A stretch of DNA of 64,000 nt, from positions 310,001-374,000 of the forward strand of contig NZ_JACYXK010000027.1 of the NCBI RefSeq assembly GCF_014842975.1. Direction: 5' to 3'. Position 1 is the stretch's first letter, and each line of letters starts with the position of its first letter. A program made the translations under genes and the position numbers. This DNA comes from Rhodanobacter sp. DHB23 (GTDB lineage: Bacteria > Pseudomonadota > Gammaproteobacteria > Xanthomonadales > Rhodanobacteraceae). The notes below the pieces were generated by a model. That model did not search any database. It saw nothing but the letters and a program-made list of their open reading frames with translations, and was not told where the DNA came from. Of this stretch, positions 29,369 through 39,647 are shown in pieces.

Positions 29369-30755
29369 CGGATGCGCCCTCCTGCCTTGCAGCGGCCGGC
29401 TCCGCCACGGTTTGTCCAGGCGCGCCTTCGAGCGCCTTGACCACTTGTTCCATGCCCGCCGAATGCGAGCCCTTGACCAGGCAGGTCACGCCGCCATGCA
29501 GGCCGTCCTTCAATGCGGCGACCAGGCCCGCCTTGTCCGCGAAGTGCCTGCCGCCGGCGCCGAACGCCTCGACCGCCGCCGCGCCCAGCGGACCGACCGC
29601 GAACAGGCGCTCGATGCCCTGCTCGCGCGCCTTCGCGCCCACGCCCGCATGCAGCGCACGCGCGTCGACGCCGAGCTCGGCCATGTCGCCCAGCACCAGC
29701 CAGCGTTCGCCCGGCGCCAGCGCCAGCGTGTCGATGGCCGCGGCCATCGAGCTGGGGTTGGCGTTGTAGCTGTCGTCGATCAAGGTGCCGCCGCCCGGCA
29801 ACGCGATGCGGCGCAAGCGGCCGGCAACCGCGCGCGCTTGCGCCAGCCCGGCCACGATGGTGGCCAGCGGCACGTCCAGCGCCAGCGCAATGGACGCCGC
29901 CGCCAGCGCGTTGGCCACGTTGTGGCGACCCGGCAGCGCGAAGTCGACTGCCGCCTTGCCCTGCGGCGTGACCAGCGTGAAGCGCGACCCGTCCGCGCGC
30001 GGCTCCACGTCCTCCGCCCCCACGTCGGCCTGGTGTTCCAGGCCGAAACGCAGCACCCGCCGCGTCCCGGCGAGGCCCGCGAAGAACCCGGCGAACGCAT
30101 CGTCCGCATTGATGATGGCCACACCGTCCGCCGGCAACGCCTGGTACAGCGCACCCTTGGTCTCGGCCACACCTTCCACGCTGCCCATGCGCTCAAGGTG
30201 CGCCGGCGCGATGAGGTTGACGAGGCCGATTTCGGGCCGCGCGATGGCGGCGAGGTAGGCGATGTCGCCGGGCTTGCCCGCGCCCATCTCCAGCACCGCG
30301 TACTCGGCGTCCCCGGGCATCGCCAACAGGGTCAGCGGCAGGCCGATCTCGTTGTTGAAGCTGCCCGTGTTGACATGGGTGCGGCCGTGCAGCGACAGGA
30401 TGGACGCCGTCAGCGTCTTCACCGTGGTCTTGCCGTTGGAACCGGTGATGCCGATCACCCGCGCATGGCGCTGCGCACGCACCGCGCTGGCGAGGTCGCC
30501 CAGCGCCGCCTCCACGTCGTCCACCAGCACCTGCGGCAACGGGCTGTCCACCTTGCGCGACACCAGCGCGCCGGCGGCGCCGGCGGCCTGCGCCTGCGCG
30601 AGGTAGTCGTGGCCGTCCACGCGCTCGCCCTTGAACGCGGCGAACAGGTCGCCGGGCCTGAGCTTGCGCGTGTCGATGGCGACGCCGCCCACCGCGGCGT
30701 CGTCGCCGAGCAGGTGGCCATGCGTCCACATCGCGATGGCACCGAGTTGCATCAT
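29358..30755 (-). CDS. murF: UDP-MurNAc-tripeptide--D-Ala-D-Ala ligase
   Basis: This 465-residue Mur ligase completes the pentapeptide. [12 protein letters not shown] is the ATP-binding loop, [11 protein letters not shown] follows, and [11 protein letters not shown] is the C-terminal-domain signature. Two adjacent ATGs (30755 and 30752) exist. I chose the first because it makes a 4-nt overlap with murE, like the neighbours. Confidence 0.95.
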   Translation of the reverse strand: MMQLGAIAMWTHGHLLGDDAAVGGVAIDTRKLRPGDLFAAFKGERVDGHDYLAQAQAAGAAGALVSRKVDSPLPQVLVDDVEAALGDLASAVRAQRHARVIGITGSNGKTTVKTLTASILSLHGRTHVNTGSFNNEIGLPLTLLAMPGDAEYAVLEMGAGKPGDIAYLAAIARPEIGLVNLIAPAHLERMGSVEGVAETKGALYQALPADGVAIINADDAFAGFFAGLAGTRRVLRFGLEHQADVGAEDVEPRADGSRFTLVTPQGKAAVDFALPGRHNVANALAAASIALALDVPLATIVAGLAQARAVAGRLRRIALPGGGTLIDDSYNANPSSMAAAIDTLALAPGERWLVLGDMAELGVDARALHAGVGAKAREQGIERLFAVGPLGAAAVEAFGAGGRHFADKAGLVAALKDGLHGGVTCLVKGSHSAGMEQVVKALEGAPGQTVAEPAAARQEGASDAA

Positions 30756-32227
30756 GCGCGCCGCTCCAGGGCCGCGCGCGCGACCAGCATGTCGTCGAAC
30801 GGGCGCTTGCCGGCCGCGCCCTCCTGATAGGTTTCGTGGCCCTTGCCGGCGATCACCACCACGTCGTTGGCGGCGGCCATGTCCAGCGCCTGCCCGATCG
30901 CGGCGGCGCGGTCGCGTTGCACGCCGTATTCGCGCGCCGCGCCCATGCCGGCCACGATCTGCGCAACGATGGCGTCGCCATTCTCGCCGCGCGGGTTGTC
31001 GTCGGTGACAAGGGCGACGTCCGCCAGGCGCGCCGCGATGGCGCCCATCAACGGGCGCTTGCCCGCGTCGCGCTCGCCGCCGCAGCCGAACACGCAGATC
31101 AGGCGCCCGCGGCAATGCGCGCGCACCGCGCTCAGGACCTGCTCCAACGCATCGGGCGTGTGCGCGTAATCCACCACCACCAGGGGCAGGCCATCGCGGC
31201 CGCCGAGCCGGCTCATGCGGCCGTTGACCGGCTGCAGGCTCTCCAGTGCGGCGACGATGCGGTCGAACGACTCGCCCAGCGCGCCAAGGCAGCCGGCGAC
31301 GGTGAGCAGGTTGGCCACGTTGAACAGGCCCAGCAGGCGGCTCCTCAGCGTGTGCGTGCCCCACGGCGTACGCAGCACGAAGGCCAGGCCTTCGGCGGAG
31401 CTGACCACGCTGCCTGCCGCCACGTCCGCCGCCGCGGCGCCCTTCGCGCTCACGTGCAGCGCACGCACGTCGGCGGGCAGCTGTTCCAGCAACTGCGCGC
31501 CGAACGCATCGTCGCTGTTGACGACCGCCGCGCGCAGGCCCGGCCACGCGAACAGCCTGGCCTTGGCCGCGCCATAGGCTTCCATGCTGCCGTGGTAGTC
31601 CAGATGATCGCGCGTGAGGTTGGTGAACGCGGCGACCTCGAAATCCACCGCGCCGACACGGCCCTGCTCCAGCGCATGCGAGGACACTTCCATCGCCACG
31701 TGGGTGGCGCCGGCGTCGCGGAAGTCGGCGAGCAGGCCATGCACGCTGATCGCATCCGGCGTGGTGCGCTCGCCCTCGCGCAACCGGCCATGCAGGCCCG
31801 CGCCCAGCGTGCCGATGGTCGCAGCGCGATGGCCGAGGAACTCCAGCGCCTGCGCCAGCAGTTGCACGGTGGAGGTCTTGCCGTTGGTGCCAGTGACGCC
31901 GATCACGCGCAACGCCTCGGACGGGCGTCCATAAAAGCGCGAGGCGATCTCGCCGACCTGCGCATGCAGGCCTTCGATCCACAGCACCGGCACATCCAGC
32001 GGTGCGATCTCGACGGCGGGTGCCTCGGCCAGCACCACGGCCGCGCCGCGCTGCACCGCGCCGGCGGCGAACTGGATGCCGTGCCCTTGCGTGCCGCGCA
32101 GGGCGAAGAACGCCTCGTCGCGACGAACCTTGCGCGAATCCAGCGCCAACCCGGTCACCTCGATGCGCGCGGCAGCCGCCGGAATGTCGGCGATGCCCAG
32201 CAGCAGTTGGTCGAGGCGGCCGGTCAT
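30752..32227 (-). CDS. murE: UDP-MurNAc-L-Ala-D-Glu--meso-diaminopimelate ligase
   Basis: This 491-residue Mur ligase adds the third residue of the stem peptide. G-V-T-G-T-N-G-K-T-S-T-V is the ATP loop. The specificity motif is D-N-P-R-G-E-N, so the substrate is meso-diaminopimelate, as in other Gram-negatives. The 4-nt overlaps with ftsI and murF suggest coupled translation. Confidence 0.96.
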   Translation of the reverse strand: MTGRLDQLLLGIADIPAAAARIEVTGLALDSRKVRRDEAFFALRGTQGHGIQFAAGAVQRGAAVVLAEAPAVEIAPLDVPVLWIEGLHAQVGEIASRFYGRPSEALRVIGVTGTNGKTSTVQLLAQALEFLGHRAATIGTLGAGLHGRLREGERTTPDAISVHGLLADFRDAGATHVAMEVSSHALEQGRVGAVDFEVAAFTNLTRDHLDYHGSMEAYGAAKARLFAWPGLRAAVVNSDDAFGAQLLEQLPADVRALHVSAKGAAAADVAAGSVVSSAEGLAFVLRTPWGTHTLRSRLLGLFNVANLLTVAGCLGALGESFDRIVAALESLQPVNGRMSRLGGRDGLPLVVVDYAHTPDALEQVLSAVRAHCRGRLICVFGCGGERDAGKRPLMGAIAARLADVALVTDDNPRGENGDAIVAQIVAGMGAAREYGVQRDRAAAIGQALDMAAANDVVVIAGKGHETYQEGAAGKRPFDDMLVARAALERRA

Positions 32228-34092
32228 GGCGCGTTCCCTTCCGCCGGCGCTTCGTCCACCGGCGCTTCGTGCACCGGCACATCGTTGGCCGAAGGCTGCG
32301 GCGGCGGCGTCTGGCTGCCGACCAGGCCACCGTTGCCCTGCAGCGGGCCGCCCACGTACCAGCGGCCGATGTTGTCCGGCGGGATGTCGAGCAGGCGCAC
32401 GGCGCCGCCCATCACCGCGGAGAACACCGGCGCCGACACCGTGCCGCCGAAGTAGCCGCCCTTGGTGGTGCCGTTGACCACCACCACGGCCACCAGCTGA
32501 GGATTGCTGGCCGGCACGATGCCGGCGAACAACGAGTTGTAGGTGTCCTTGGAATAGCCGCCGGCGATCGCCTGGTGCGAGGTGCCGGTCTTGCCCGCCA
32601 CGCTGTAGTTCGCGATGCGCGCATTGGCGCCGGTGCTGTTGGGACCTGTCACCGTCTCCAGCATGCTCACCAGCTCGTGCGCCACCTGCGGCGAGATGAT
32701 CTGCCTGCCCGGGCTGTCGTCGCCCTTGATGAAGGTGGGCGTGTGCATCACGCCGCCGTCGGCGATGGTGGCGTAGGCGTTGGCCAGCTGCAGCGGCGTG
32801 ACGTTGAGGCCGTAGCCATAGGCCATGATGGCCTTCTCCAGCGGGCGCCAGTCGCGGCCGACGCGCAGCAGGCCCGACGATTCGCCCGGGAAGCCGCTGC
32901 CGGTGCTGTTGCCGAAACCGAAGGCGCGATAGGTGTCGTACATCAGCGACGTGTCGAGCGTCATCGCGATCTTCGCCGCGCCCACGTTGCTGGAGCGCGT
33001 CAGCACGCCGGTGGGCGTGAGCGTGCCGTTCGGGTCGTCGTCGTGGATGTCGTGGCCGTAGAAAAACCAGTGGCCGTTGCCGGTCTCGATGGCGGGGCTG
33101 GTCGGCGTGTACTTGCCGCTGGACAGCGCCGCCGCCAGCGTGAACGCCTTCATCGTGGAGCCCGGCTCCACCACGTCGGTGGCTGCGCGGTTGCGCCGCT
33201 GCACCGGCTTGCTGCCGGCCAGCGCATTGGGGTTGTAGGTCGGCAGGCTGGCCATCGCCAGGATCTCGCCGGTGTGCACGTCCATCACCACCATCGAGCC
33301 GGAGGCGGCGCTGTACTTGTCCAGCGTGTTCTTCAACTCGTGGTAGGCGAGGAACTGGATGCCGCGGTCGATGCTGAGCGTGAGGTTCTGCCCCGGCTTG
33401 GGCGCCCGCACCTGCTCCAGTTCCGCCACCACGTGGCCCTTGCCGTCGCGGATCACGCGCTTGCTGCCCGGCTTGCCGGCGAGCCAGTCGTCGTAGGCCA
33501 GCTCCAAGCCTTCCTGGCCGTGGTCGTCGATGTTGGTGACGCCCAGGATGTGCGCGGTCACTTCGCCCGAGGGGTAGAAGCGCTTGAATTCGCGCTGGCC
33601 GTTGACGCCGGGGATGTCGAGGTCGAGCACGGCCTGCGCCGCCTCCGGCGGCATCTGCCGGCGCAGGTAGACGAATTCGCGGTCGGAACGCTGCTCGAGG
33701 TATTGCTCGATCTGCTGCGGGTCGCCGCCCAGCGCCTTCGCCAGCGCGGGGATGCGGTCGGAGTTCGCCAGCAGTTCGGCCGGGTTGGCCCAGATCGAGG
33801 TCACCGGCGTGGACACCGCCAGCGGCTCGCCGTTGCGGTCGAAGATGGTGCCGCGCGACACCGGGATCGGCACCTCGCGCAGGAAACGCGCATCGCCCTG
33901 CTTCTGGTAGAACTGCTTGCGCACCACCTGCAGGTCGAACGCGCGCGCCACCAGGCCCAGCGAGATCAGGCCGAGCACGCCCACCACCAGCACCATGCGC
34001 CTGCGCGCGCTGGGGCCGGTGCCGCGGCGCCGGCCCGGCGACGACTTGGCGCGCTGCGGCTGCGGACGGGTGCGGTCGCGCCACTTCATCAT
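32224..34092 (-). CDS. ftsI: Septal peptidoglycan transpeptidase FtsI (PBP3)
   Basis: This class B penicillin-binding protein of 622 residues crosslinks septal peptidoglycan. A basic cytoplasmic tail of about 30 residues precedes one membrane helix (R-M-V-L-V-V-G-V-L-G-L-I-S-L). The PBP dimer domain contains R-G-x-I-x-D-R-N-G-E-P-L-A. The transpeptidase motifs are S-T-M-K at about residue 312, S-S-N and K-T-G-T. ATG 34092 overlaps the ftsL stop; ATG 34089 is the alternative. The C-terminal tail is rich in Pro, Ala and Glu. Confidence 0.95.
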   Translation of the reverse strand: MMKWRDRTRPQPQRAKSSPGRRRGTGPSARRRMVLVVGVLGLISLGLVARAFDLQVVRKQFYQKQGDARFLREVPIPVSRGTIFDRNGEPLAVSTPVTSIWANPAELLANSDRIPALAKALGGDPQQIEQYLEQRSDREFVYLRRQMPPEAAQAVLDLDIPGVNGQREFKRFYPSGEVTAHILGVTNIDDHGQEGLELAYDDWLAGKPGSKRVIRDGKGHVVAELEQVRAPKPGQNLTLSIDRGIQFLAYHELKNTLDKYSAASGSMVVMDVHTGEILAMASLPTYNPNALAGSKPVQRRNRAATDVVEPGSTMKAFTLAAALSSGKYTPTSPAIETGNGHWFFYGHDIHDDDPNGTLTPTGVLTRSSNVGAAKIAMTLDTSLMYDTYRAFGFGNSTGSGFPGESSGLLRVGRDWRPLEKAIMAYGYGLNVTPLQLANAYATIADGGVMHTPTFIKGDDSPGRQIISPQVAHELVSMLETVTGPNSTGANARIANYSVAGKTGTSHQAIAGGYSKDTYNSLFAGIVPASNPQLVAVVVVNGTTKGGYFGGTVSAPVFSAVMGGAVRLLDIPPDNIGRWYVGGPLQGNGGLVGSQTPPPQPSANDVPVHEAPVDEAPAEGNAP

Positions 34093-34361
34093 CGGCGCAG
34101 CAACCGGATGTCTTGCGGGCGCGGATCGACCATGCCCAGCTGCTGCCGCGCTTCCTCGTCGATGCGGCGCGGTTCGGCGAACGTGGCCTGCTCCAGCTCG
34201 AGCCGGCCGTATTCGATGTTCATGTCGTCGCGCTGGTTCTGCAGCGCGGTCAGCTGCACGAACAGCACGCGGCTCTCGTGGCGCGACCACACCACGCTGA
34301 TCGCGCTGCCCAGCACGGCGGCCAGCAGCGCGAGCATGAAGATGGCCTGGAGCACCCTCAT
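34089..34361 (-). CDS. ftsL: Cell division protein FtsL
   Basis: This 90-residue bitopic protein has one N-terminal membrane helix ([15 protein letters not shown]). A coiled-coil segment follows, then [12 protein letters not shown] near the end, the region that activates FtsWI. Position between rsmH and ftsI and size agree with the family. Both ends overlap neighbours by 4 nt. Confidence 0.93.
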   Translation of the reverse strand: MRVLQAIFMLALLAAVLGSAISVVWSRHESRVLFVQLTALQNQRDDMNIEYGRLELEQATFAEPRRIDEEARQQLGMVDPRPQDIRLLRR

Positions 34362-35293
34362 GCGCGTCCCGCCACGGGCAACTTCTCCGCCACCCGCAAT
34401 ACCGCCGAACGCGCGCGCGGGTTCACGGCCAACTCCTCATCGGAGGGGAACTGCGCCTTGCCCACCGCCGCCAGTTCGGCCGGCTTCGCCGCCACCGGCG
34501 GACCGCGCCGACTGCCTTGCACCCGCCCGGCATGGTCGCGGATGAATTGCTTGACGATGCGGTCTTCCAGCGAGTGGAAGCTGATCACGGCCAGCCGGCC
34601 GCCGGGCTTCAGCCGCGACAGCGCGGCGTCCAGCCCGCGCTGCACGGCGTCCAGCTCGCCGTTCACGCGGATGCGCAGCGCCTGGAAGCTGCGCGTCGCC
34701 GGATGCTTGCCCGGCTCGCGCCGGCCCACCACGCGCTCGATCAGCGCGGCGAGTTCGCCGGTGCGCGTGACCGGGCTTTCGGCGCGGCGTTCGACGATGG
34801 CACGGGCGATCTTGCGGCTGAAGCGCTCCTCGCCGAACTGCCACAGCACGTCGGCGATCTCGCGCTCGGCGGCATGCGCGAGGAAGTCCGCCGCGCTCTC
34901 GCCCTGGCTGGTGTCCATGCGCATGTCCAGCGGCGCGTCGGCCATGAAGCTGAAGCCGCGCGCGGCTTCGTCCAGCTGCGGCGAGGACACGCCGAGGTCG
35001 AGCAACACGCCGTCCAGCCCTGCGGCGGTCTCGTCCCACTCGGCCATGCCGGAGAAATTGGCATGGCGGATCGCCACGCGCGGCTCGGCGGCGAACGACT
35101 GGCGCGCCTCGGCGATGGCCTGCGGGTCGCGGTCCATCAGCAGCAGGCGACCGCCGGGGCCCAGGCGCGACAGCACGGCGCGGGCGTGACCGCCGCGTCC
35201 AAACGTGCCATCCAGATAACGCCCGCCTGCCTGCACGGCGAGGCCCTCCACCACTTCGTCCAGCATTACCGGGATGTGCCGCAACTCGGCCAT
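34358..35293 (-). CDS. rsmH: 16S rRNA (cytosine-1402-N4)-methyltransferase
   Basis: This 311-residue SAM-dependent methyltransferase (MraW) modifies C1402 of 16S r[13 protein letters not shown] near the start, [11 protein letters not shown] (SAM binding) and [13 protein letters not shown] near the end are all family signatures. I start at ATG 35293 because GGGAGG lies 7 nt before it. A TTG at 35341 would overlap mraZ but adds 16 unconserved residues. Confidence 0.95.
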   Translation of the reverse strand: MAELRHIPVMLDEVVEGLAVQAGGRYLDGTFGRGGHARAVLSRLGPGGRLLLMDRDPQAIAEARQSFAAEPRVAIRHANFSGMAEWDETAAGLDGVLLDLGVSSPQLDEAARGFSFMADAPLDMRMDTSQGESAADFLAHAAEREIADVLWQFGEERFSRKIARAIVERRAESPVTRTGELAALIERVVGRREPGKHPATRSFQALRIRVNGELDAVQRGLDAALSRLKPGGRLAVISFHSLEDRIVKQFIRDHAGRVQGSRRGPPVAAKPAELAAVGKAQFPSDEELAVNPRARSAVLRVAEKLPVAGRA

Positions 35294-35337
35294 GCCGCAC
35301 CCTCCCGTCCCGTTCGCCCGAAAAACTTCGCGCCGCG

Positions 35338-35784
35338 TCAAAGCTGCAACGCGGCCATGTCGTCAGTGATGTCGTCTTCGCCGATGGTCTGGCGGATCTT
35401 GGCCAGGTGGGCCTGTTCGCTCCACAACTCGAACTTGTTGCCCATGCCCAGCAGCACCGCCTTCTTCTCGATGCCGGCCGCCGAACGCTGGCTGGCCGGC
35501 AGCAGGATGCGCGCGGCGCCGTCGGGCTCGAGCACGGTCGCGGCACCCACCAGCTTCATCTGCATGTCGCGATGGGCAGCCTTGACCTTGGGCAACGCAT
35601 TGACCTGGTCGCGCACCTTTTCCCACTCGTCGTGCGGGAACAGCCACAGGCAGCCCAGCTCGAACGGGTTGTAGGTGACCACCAGCCGGTTCGCGCAGGC
35701 GCCCGCCACCAACTCGCGGTACGCGGTCGGTATGGCCAGGCGGCCCTTGTCGTCGACGGTGATGGCGGTCTCGCCCTGGAACAC
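35338..35784 (-). CDS. mraZ: Transcriptional regulator MraZ
   Basis: This 148-residue protein with two SpoVT/AbrB-like repeats is the first gene of the division and cell-wall cluster and normally represses it. [18 protein letters not shown] is the first repeat's DNA-binding face. A second D-x-x-G-R motif appears as [11 protein letters not shown]. Translation starts at GTG 35784. The GGAG site is part of the last MraZ box, so DNA and RNA signals overlap there. Confidence 0.95.
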   Translation of the reverse strand: MFQGETAITVDDKGRLAIPTAYRELVAGACANRLVVTYNPFELGCLWLFPHDEWEKVRDQVNALPKVKAAHRDMQMKLVGAATVLEPDGAARILLPASQRSAAGIEKKAVLLGMGNKFELWSEQAHLAKIRQTIGEDDITDDMAALQL

Positions 35785-35790
35785 GAAGGA

Positions 35791-35830
35791 ACTCCACGAT
35801 TACCCACGATTTCACACTGAAATCCACGAT
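35791..35830 (-). promoter_or_regulatory. MraZ operator: tandem 10-bp boxes
   Basis: Four 10-nt units stand head to tail on the reverse strand. Units at 35821-35830, 35801-35810 and 35791-35800 read TCGTGG(A/G) with exact 10-bp register. The unit at 35811-35820 keeps only GTG. MraZ binds direct GTGG-type repeats spaced by 10 bp upstream of its own gene, so this is a probable autorepression site. The first box overlaps the -10 element. Confidence 0.8.
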
Positions 35831-35854
35831 AGTCTCGCCCCGTGAGACTGTCAA
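35826..35854 (-). promoter_or_regulatory. Sigma-70 promoter of the dcw cluster (PmraZ)
   Basis: On the reverse strand a perfect -35 TTGACA (35849-35854) is separated by 17 nt from the -10 TATCGT (35826-35831). The spacer is itself a dyad (GTCTC, 7 nt, GAGAC). It is the strongest promoter-like sequence in the window and drives mraZ and probably the genes after it. Confidence 0.85.
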
Positions 35855-36105
35855 GGGATTTTTGCTTGTGAATCAATGAGAAAGGCGAAGTTATGACTGT
35901 GTTTCCAGCATTTTCTCAGGAACACGTCCAAGGTGTTTGAATGCAGGGAAATTTTTCCGCAGCGCACTCGGTACACAGTGCCCCGGAAACCACCCGCAGC
36001 GGCCACAACACCGGCCATGGAATGAACAGCCATTCACGCCACCGCACGCCCGCCCGCCTGCCCGCCCCGGCGCATGTCGCACCGGGGCGGGAGGAGAAAG
36101 GGAAA
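35855..36105. other. Gap between PmraZ and rnpB
   Basis: This stretch of about 250 nt has no convincing gene; the open frames across it run into rnpB. A strong GC-rich hairpin at 36062-36090 (CCGCCCCGG with CCGGGGCGG) lies just beyond the rnpB 3' end. It lacks a T-run after it on the reverse strand but could help end or process the RNA. Confidence 0.5.
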
Positions 36106-36470
<365 letters not shown>

Positions 36471-36474
36471 GACC

Positions 36475-36480
36475 ATTGTA
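36475..36480 (-). promoter_or_regulatory. Candidate -10 box of rnpB
   Basis: TACAAT lies 4 nt before the predicted RNase P RNA 5' end, matching five of six consensus bases. I could not find a convincing -35 element 16-18 nt upstream. Confidence 0.45.
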
Positions 36481-36517
36481 ATGGGCGGGATGCGGAAAAG
36501 CGCGCCCGCGCGTGCCG

Positions 36518-37345
36518 TCACGATTCGTACAAGGCCTTGCGCGGCGCGCCGCTGATCGCCGCGGCAAGCTTCGCCGCCTTCGCCGGCGGCAGTTCCTCGC
36601 GCAGGATGGCGAAGATGCGCTGCCCTTCGGCCAGCTTCGCATCGGCTTCCTCGCCACGGCCGGCCACCAGGACCACGCATTCGCCGCGCTGCTGGTCGGG
36701 ATCGTTGGCCACGCGCACGGCCAGCTGCGCCAGCGGCTCGTCGATCACCGTCTCGAACATCTTGGTGAGTTCGCGCGCCAGCACCGCCTCGCGCCCGTCG
36801 CCGAACACCACGCGCATGTCGGCAAGGCTCTCGGCGACGCGGTGCGAGGATTCGTAGAAGATCAGCGTGCGCGGCTCGCCCGCCAACTCCTGCAAGCGTG
36901 CGAGCCGCGCCGCGGATTTCGGCGGCAGGAAGCCCTCGAACACGAAGCGGTCGCTGGGCATGCCCGCCACCGACAGCGCGGCAATCGCCGCACAGGCACC
37001 CGGCACCGGCGCGCAGCGCACGCCGGCCGCGCGCGCCGCGCGGACCAGCCGGAAACCGGGATCGGAAATCAGCGGCGTGCCCGCATCGGAAATCAGCGCC
37101 ACCGACTCGCCACCCTGCAGGCGCCGCACGATGGCGTCCACCACCTCGCGCTCGTTGTGCTCGTGCAGGGCGACCAGCGGTGTGGCGATGTTGTGGTGGA
37201 GCAGCAGCGGCTTGCTGTGGCGGGTGTCTTCGGCAGCGATCACCGCCACCTCGCGCAACGTGGCGATGGCGCGCGCGGAGAGGTCGTCGCGATGGCCGAT
37301 CGGCGTGGCGACTACCCACAGGCAGCCGGGTTGGATGGAAGGCAT
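36518..37345 (-). CDS. rsmI: 16S rRNA (cytidine-1402-2'-O)-methyltransferase
   Basis: RsmI adds the 2'-O-methyl group to C1402 of 16S rRNA, the same base RsmH modifies. The 275-residue protein has the tetrapyrrole-methylase fold. V-V-A-T-P-I-G-H-R-D-D-L-S-A-R-A is at the N-terminus, A-A-E-D-T-R-H-S follows, and S-D-A-G-T-P-L-I-S-D-P-G is the SAM-binding loop. I use ATG 37345, where similarity starts; an ATG at 37381 is possible. It is divergent from lpoA with a gap of 77 nt. Confidence 0.93.
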   Translation of the reverse strand: MPSIQPGCLWVVATPIGHRDDLSARAIATLREVAVIAAEDTRHSKPLLLHHNIATPLVALHEHNEREVVDAIVRRLQGGESVALISDAGTPLISDPGFRLVRAARAAGVRCAPVPGACAAIAALSVAGMPSDRFVFEGFLPPKSAARLARLQELAGEPRTLIFYESSHRVAESLADMRVVFGDGREAVLARELTKMFETVIDEPLAQLAVRVANDPDQQRGECVVLVAGRGEEADAKLAEGQRIFAILREELPPAKAAKLAAAISGAPRKALYES

Positions 37346-37422
37346 GTGCAGGACCGGGTCACGGAAACGATGGGCTATCATCGCTCACACTCGACGCAAA
37401 CATGCCGACATTGAGAGTCCAG

Positions 37423-39294
37423 ATGCGCCTGCGCCCCGTCACCCGGTCGTCCCTGTCGCCCCTCGGCCCCGTCCTGTTGCTGGCCTGCACGCTGGTTCTG
37501 AGCAGTTGCGTCCCCGGCAACACCAAGCCTTCGCCGGCCGAGACCGCCGCCGCGGACGGCGCCGCCGCGCTGGTGCGCCAGGGCCAGTTCGACCAGGCCG
37601 CGCAGGCATATCTCTCGCTGGCCTCGCAATACGGCGGCCACGCCGACCAATACCGCCTGCTGGCCGCCGAAGCCTGGCGCGAGGAAGGCCGCATCGACGC
37701 CGCCGCGCCCACGCTTGCGCAGATCAGGCGCGAGAACCTGCAGGGCGACGATGCCGTGCGCTACGACCTGCTGCGCGCCGACCTCGCATTGCAGCGCCAC
37801 GACGCCGCCACCGCGCTGCAGCTCACCACGCAACCCACCGTCGCCGTGCCGGAAGCCCTGCAGCTGCGCCTGTTCGAACTGCGCGCCCGTGCGCAGGCCG
37901 CCACCGACGACCACTGGGGCGCCGCACGCACCCGCGTGCAGATGGACGATCACCTGCAGGGACTGGATCGCGCGGAGAACCGCAAGCTGGTCCTCGCCGA
38001 ACTGGCCAAGCTCGGCGTGAATGCCCTCAAGCAGCGCGCCGCCGCGATGCAGCCGGGCGACCTCATGCTGTCCTGGACGAACGAAGCGCTGAGCCAGCAC
38101 GGCGTGGCCGTGGCGCAGCCCACACCCTCCCTGCAGCAGCCGGTGGGCACCCTGCTGCCGGGCGCCAACGCCGACGTGCGCGAGGGCTACAAGATGCCTG
38201 CCCGCGTGGCCTTGCTGCTGCCGCAGAGCGGCCCCTACGCCGCTGCAGGCAACACCATCCTCGAAGGCTTCTTCGCTGCCTACGCGGAGACCGCGCGCAC
38301 CCACGCGCCGCGCGCCTCGGTGCATATCTACGACACCCAGGGCGATACCGACGGCGCCATCAAGGCCTACCAGCAAGCCACCAAGGACGGGGCGCAACTG
38401 GTGGTCGGCCCGCTCACCCGCGGCGCAGTGGCCGCCCTGTTCGGCCAGCCCGCGCTGCCGGTGCCGGTACTGGCGTTGAACCATCCGGACAACAAGCAGA
38501 TCCCGTCCAGCGGCGCCAGCGAATTCGGCCTGCTGCCGGAAACCGAAGGCGCCCAGGCTGCCGACCACATGGTCGACCGCGGCCTGAACCAGGCCTACGT
38601 GGCGATCTCCAGCGACGACTTCGCCCAGCGCGCGGCCAACGCCTTCAAGGCCGAGCTGCTCGCGCGCGGCGGCAACGTGCTCGGCATGGCCACCGTACCG
38701 GCCACCGACACGAACTACGCCAGCACGATCGGCCAGCTCAACATGGCCAACGCGGGCAGCGACACGGGCATCTTCATCAGCATGCACCCCAGCCAGGCGC
38801 GGCTGCTGGTGCCGCAATTGCAGATCGCCAAGATCACCCTGCCGGTGTTCGGCACTTCGCACATCTACGCAGGCAGCGACAACCCCACCGCCGACGGCGA
38901 CCTCAACGGCGTGGAGTTCTGCGACGCACCGTGGCTGTTCAATGCCCAGCCCGGACTGCCGGCCCACGACGACATCACTACCCAGCTGCCCTCCGCACGC
39001 GCCGGCAACGCGCGACTGTTCGCGTTCGGCATGGATGCGTGGAGCCTGGTGCCCTATCTCGACTGGCTGCGCGATCATCCCGGCAGCTATCTGTCCGGCG
39101 CCACCGGCCAGCTCACCGCCGACCAGTTCGGCCGCATCCGCCGCGTGCTGACCTGGGCGAAGTTCGACAACGGCCTCGCCCGCCCGCTCAGCGGCAGCCT
39201 GCAACTGGACGACCAGCCGGCATCGTCCGGCAGCGCTCCCGCCCCGGCCGGCAGCAGCGCGCAACCCGCCGCGGCCTCTTCAGCCGGCAACTGA
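37423..39294 (+). CDS. lpoA: Penicillin-binding protein activator LpoA
   Basis: This 623-residue outer-membrane lipoprotein activates PBP1A in the family's best-known members. The signal peptide ends in the lipobox L-S-S-C at about residue 25. An N-terminal TPR-like helical domain (residues about 35-230) is followed by a periplasmic-binding-protein-like domain starting at V-A-L-L-L-P-Q-S-G-P-Y. I chose ATG 37423 (GAGAG site) over ATG 37402, which has no ribosome site. The C-terminus ends in an Ala/Ser/Pro-rich tail. It is coupled to yraN by a one-base overlap. Confidence 0.9.
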   Translation: MRLRPVTRSSLSPLGPVLLLACTLVLSSCVPGNTKPSPAETAAADGAAALVRQGQFDQAAQAYLSLASQYGGHADQYRLLAAEAWREEGRIDAAAPTLAQIRRENLQGDDAVRYDLLRADLALQRHDAATALQLTTQPTVAVPEALQLRLFELRARAQAATDDHWGAARTRVQMDDHLQGLDRAENRKLVLAELAKLGVNALKQRAAAMQPGDLMLSWTNEALSQHGVAVAQPTPSLQQPVGTLLPGANADVREGYKMPARVALLLPQSGPYAAAGNTILEGFFAAYAETARTHAPRASVHIYDTQGDTDGAIKAYQQATKDGAQLVVGPLTRGAVAALFGQPALPVPVLALNHPDNKQIPSSGASEFGLLPETEGAQAADHMVDRGLNQAYVAISSDDFAQRAANAFKAELLARGGNVLGMATVPATDTNYASTIGQLNMANAGSDTGIFISMHPSQARLLVPQLQIAKITLPVFGTSHIYAGSDNPTADGDLNGVEFCDAPWLFNAQPGLPAHDDITTQLPSARAGNARLFAFGMDAWSLVPYLDWLRDHPGSYLSGATGQLTADQFGRIRRVLTWAKFDNGLARPLSGSLQLDDQPASSGSAPAPAGSSAQPAAASSAGN

Positions 39295-39647
39295 TGCGCA
39301 GCACCGGCGCAGCCTTCGAGCAACGCGCCAGTGCCGAACTCGAGCGCGCCGGCCTCAAGCCGCTCGCGCGCAACTACACCACTCGTCATGGCGAACTCGA
39401 CCTGGTGATGCTGGACCGCGACACCGTGGTCTTCGTCGAAGTGCGCTATCGCGTGCACGCGGGCCACGGCGACGCACTCGCCTCCATTACGCGCGACAAG
39501 CAAGACAAACTGATACGTACCGCGCAACTCTGGCTGGCCTCGCATCCGCAACACGCGCAGCGCGCCTGTCGCTTCGACGTGGTCAGCTACGACGGCCCCG
39601 GTGCGGATGCACGCATGCAATGGCTTCGTGCTGCATTCGAAGCATGA
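39294..39647 (+). CDS. yraN: UPF0102 family protein YraN
   Basis: This 117-residue protein of the YraN family has an endonuclease-like fold. The core G-E-L-D-L-V-M-L-D-R-D-T-V-V-F-V-E-V-R-Y-R matches the family and resembles a PD-(D/E)xK active site. Its role is not established. It begins in the lpoA stop codon (TGATG) and is the last housekeeping gene before the type IV secretion locus. Confidence 0.92.
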   Translation: MRSTGAAFEQRASAELERAGLKPLARNYTTRHGELDLVMLDRDTVVFVEVRYRVHAGHGDALASITRDKQDKLIRTAQLWLASHPQHAQRACRFDVVSYDGPGADARMQWLRAAFEA

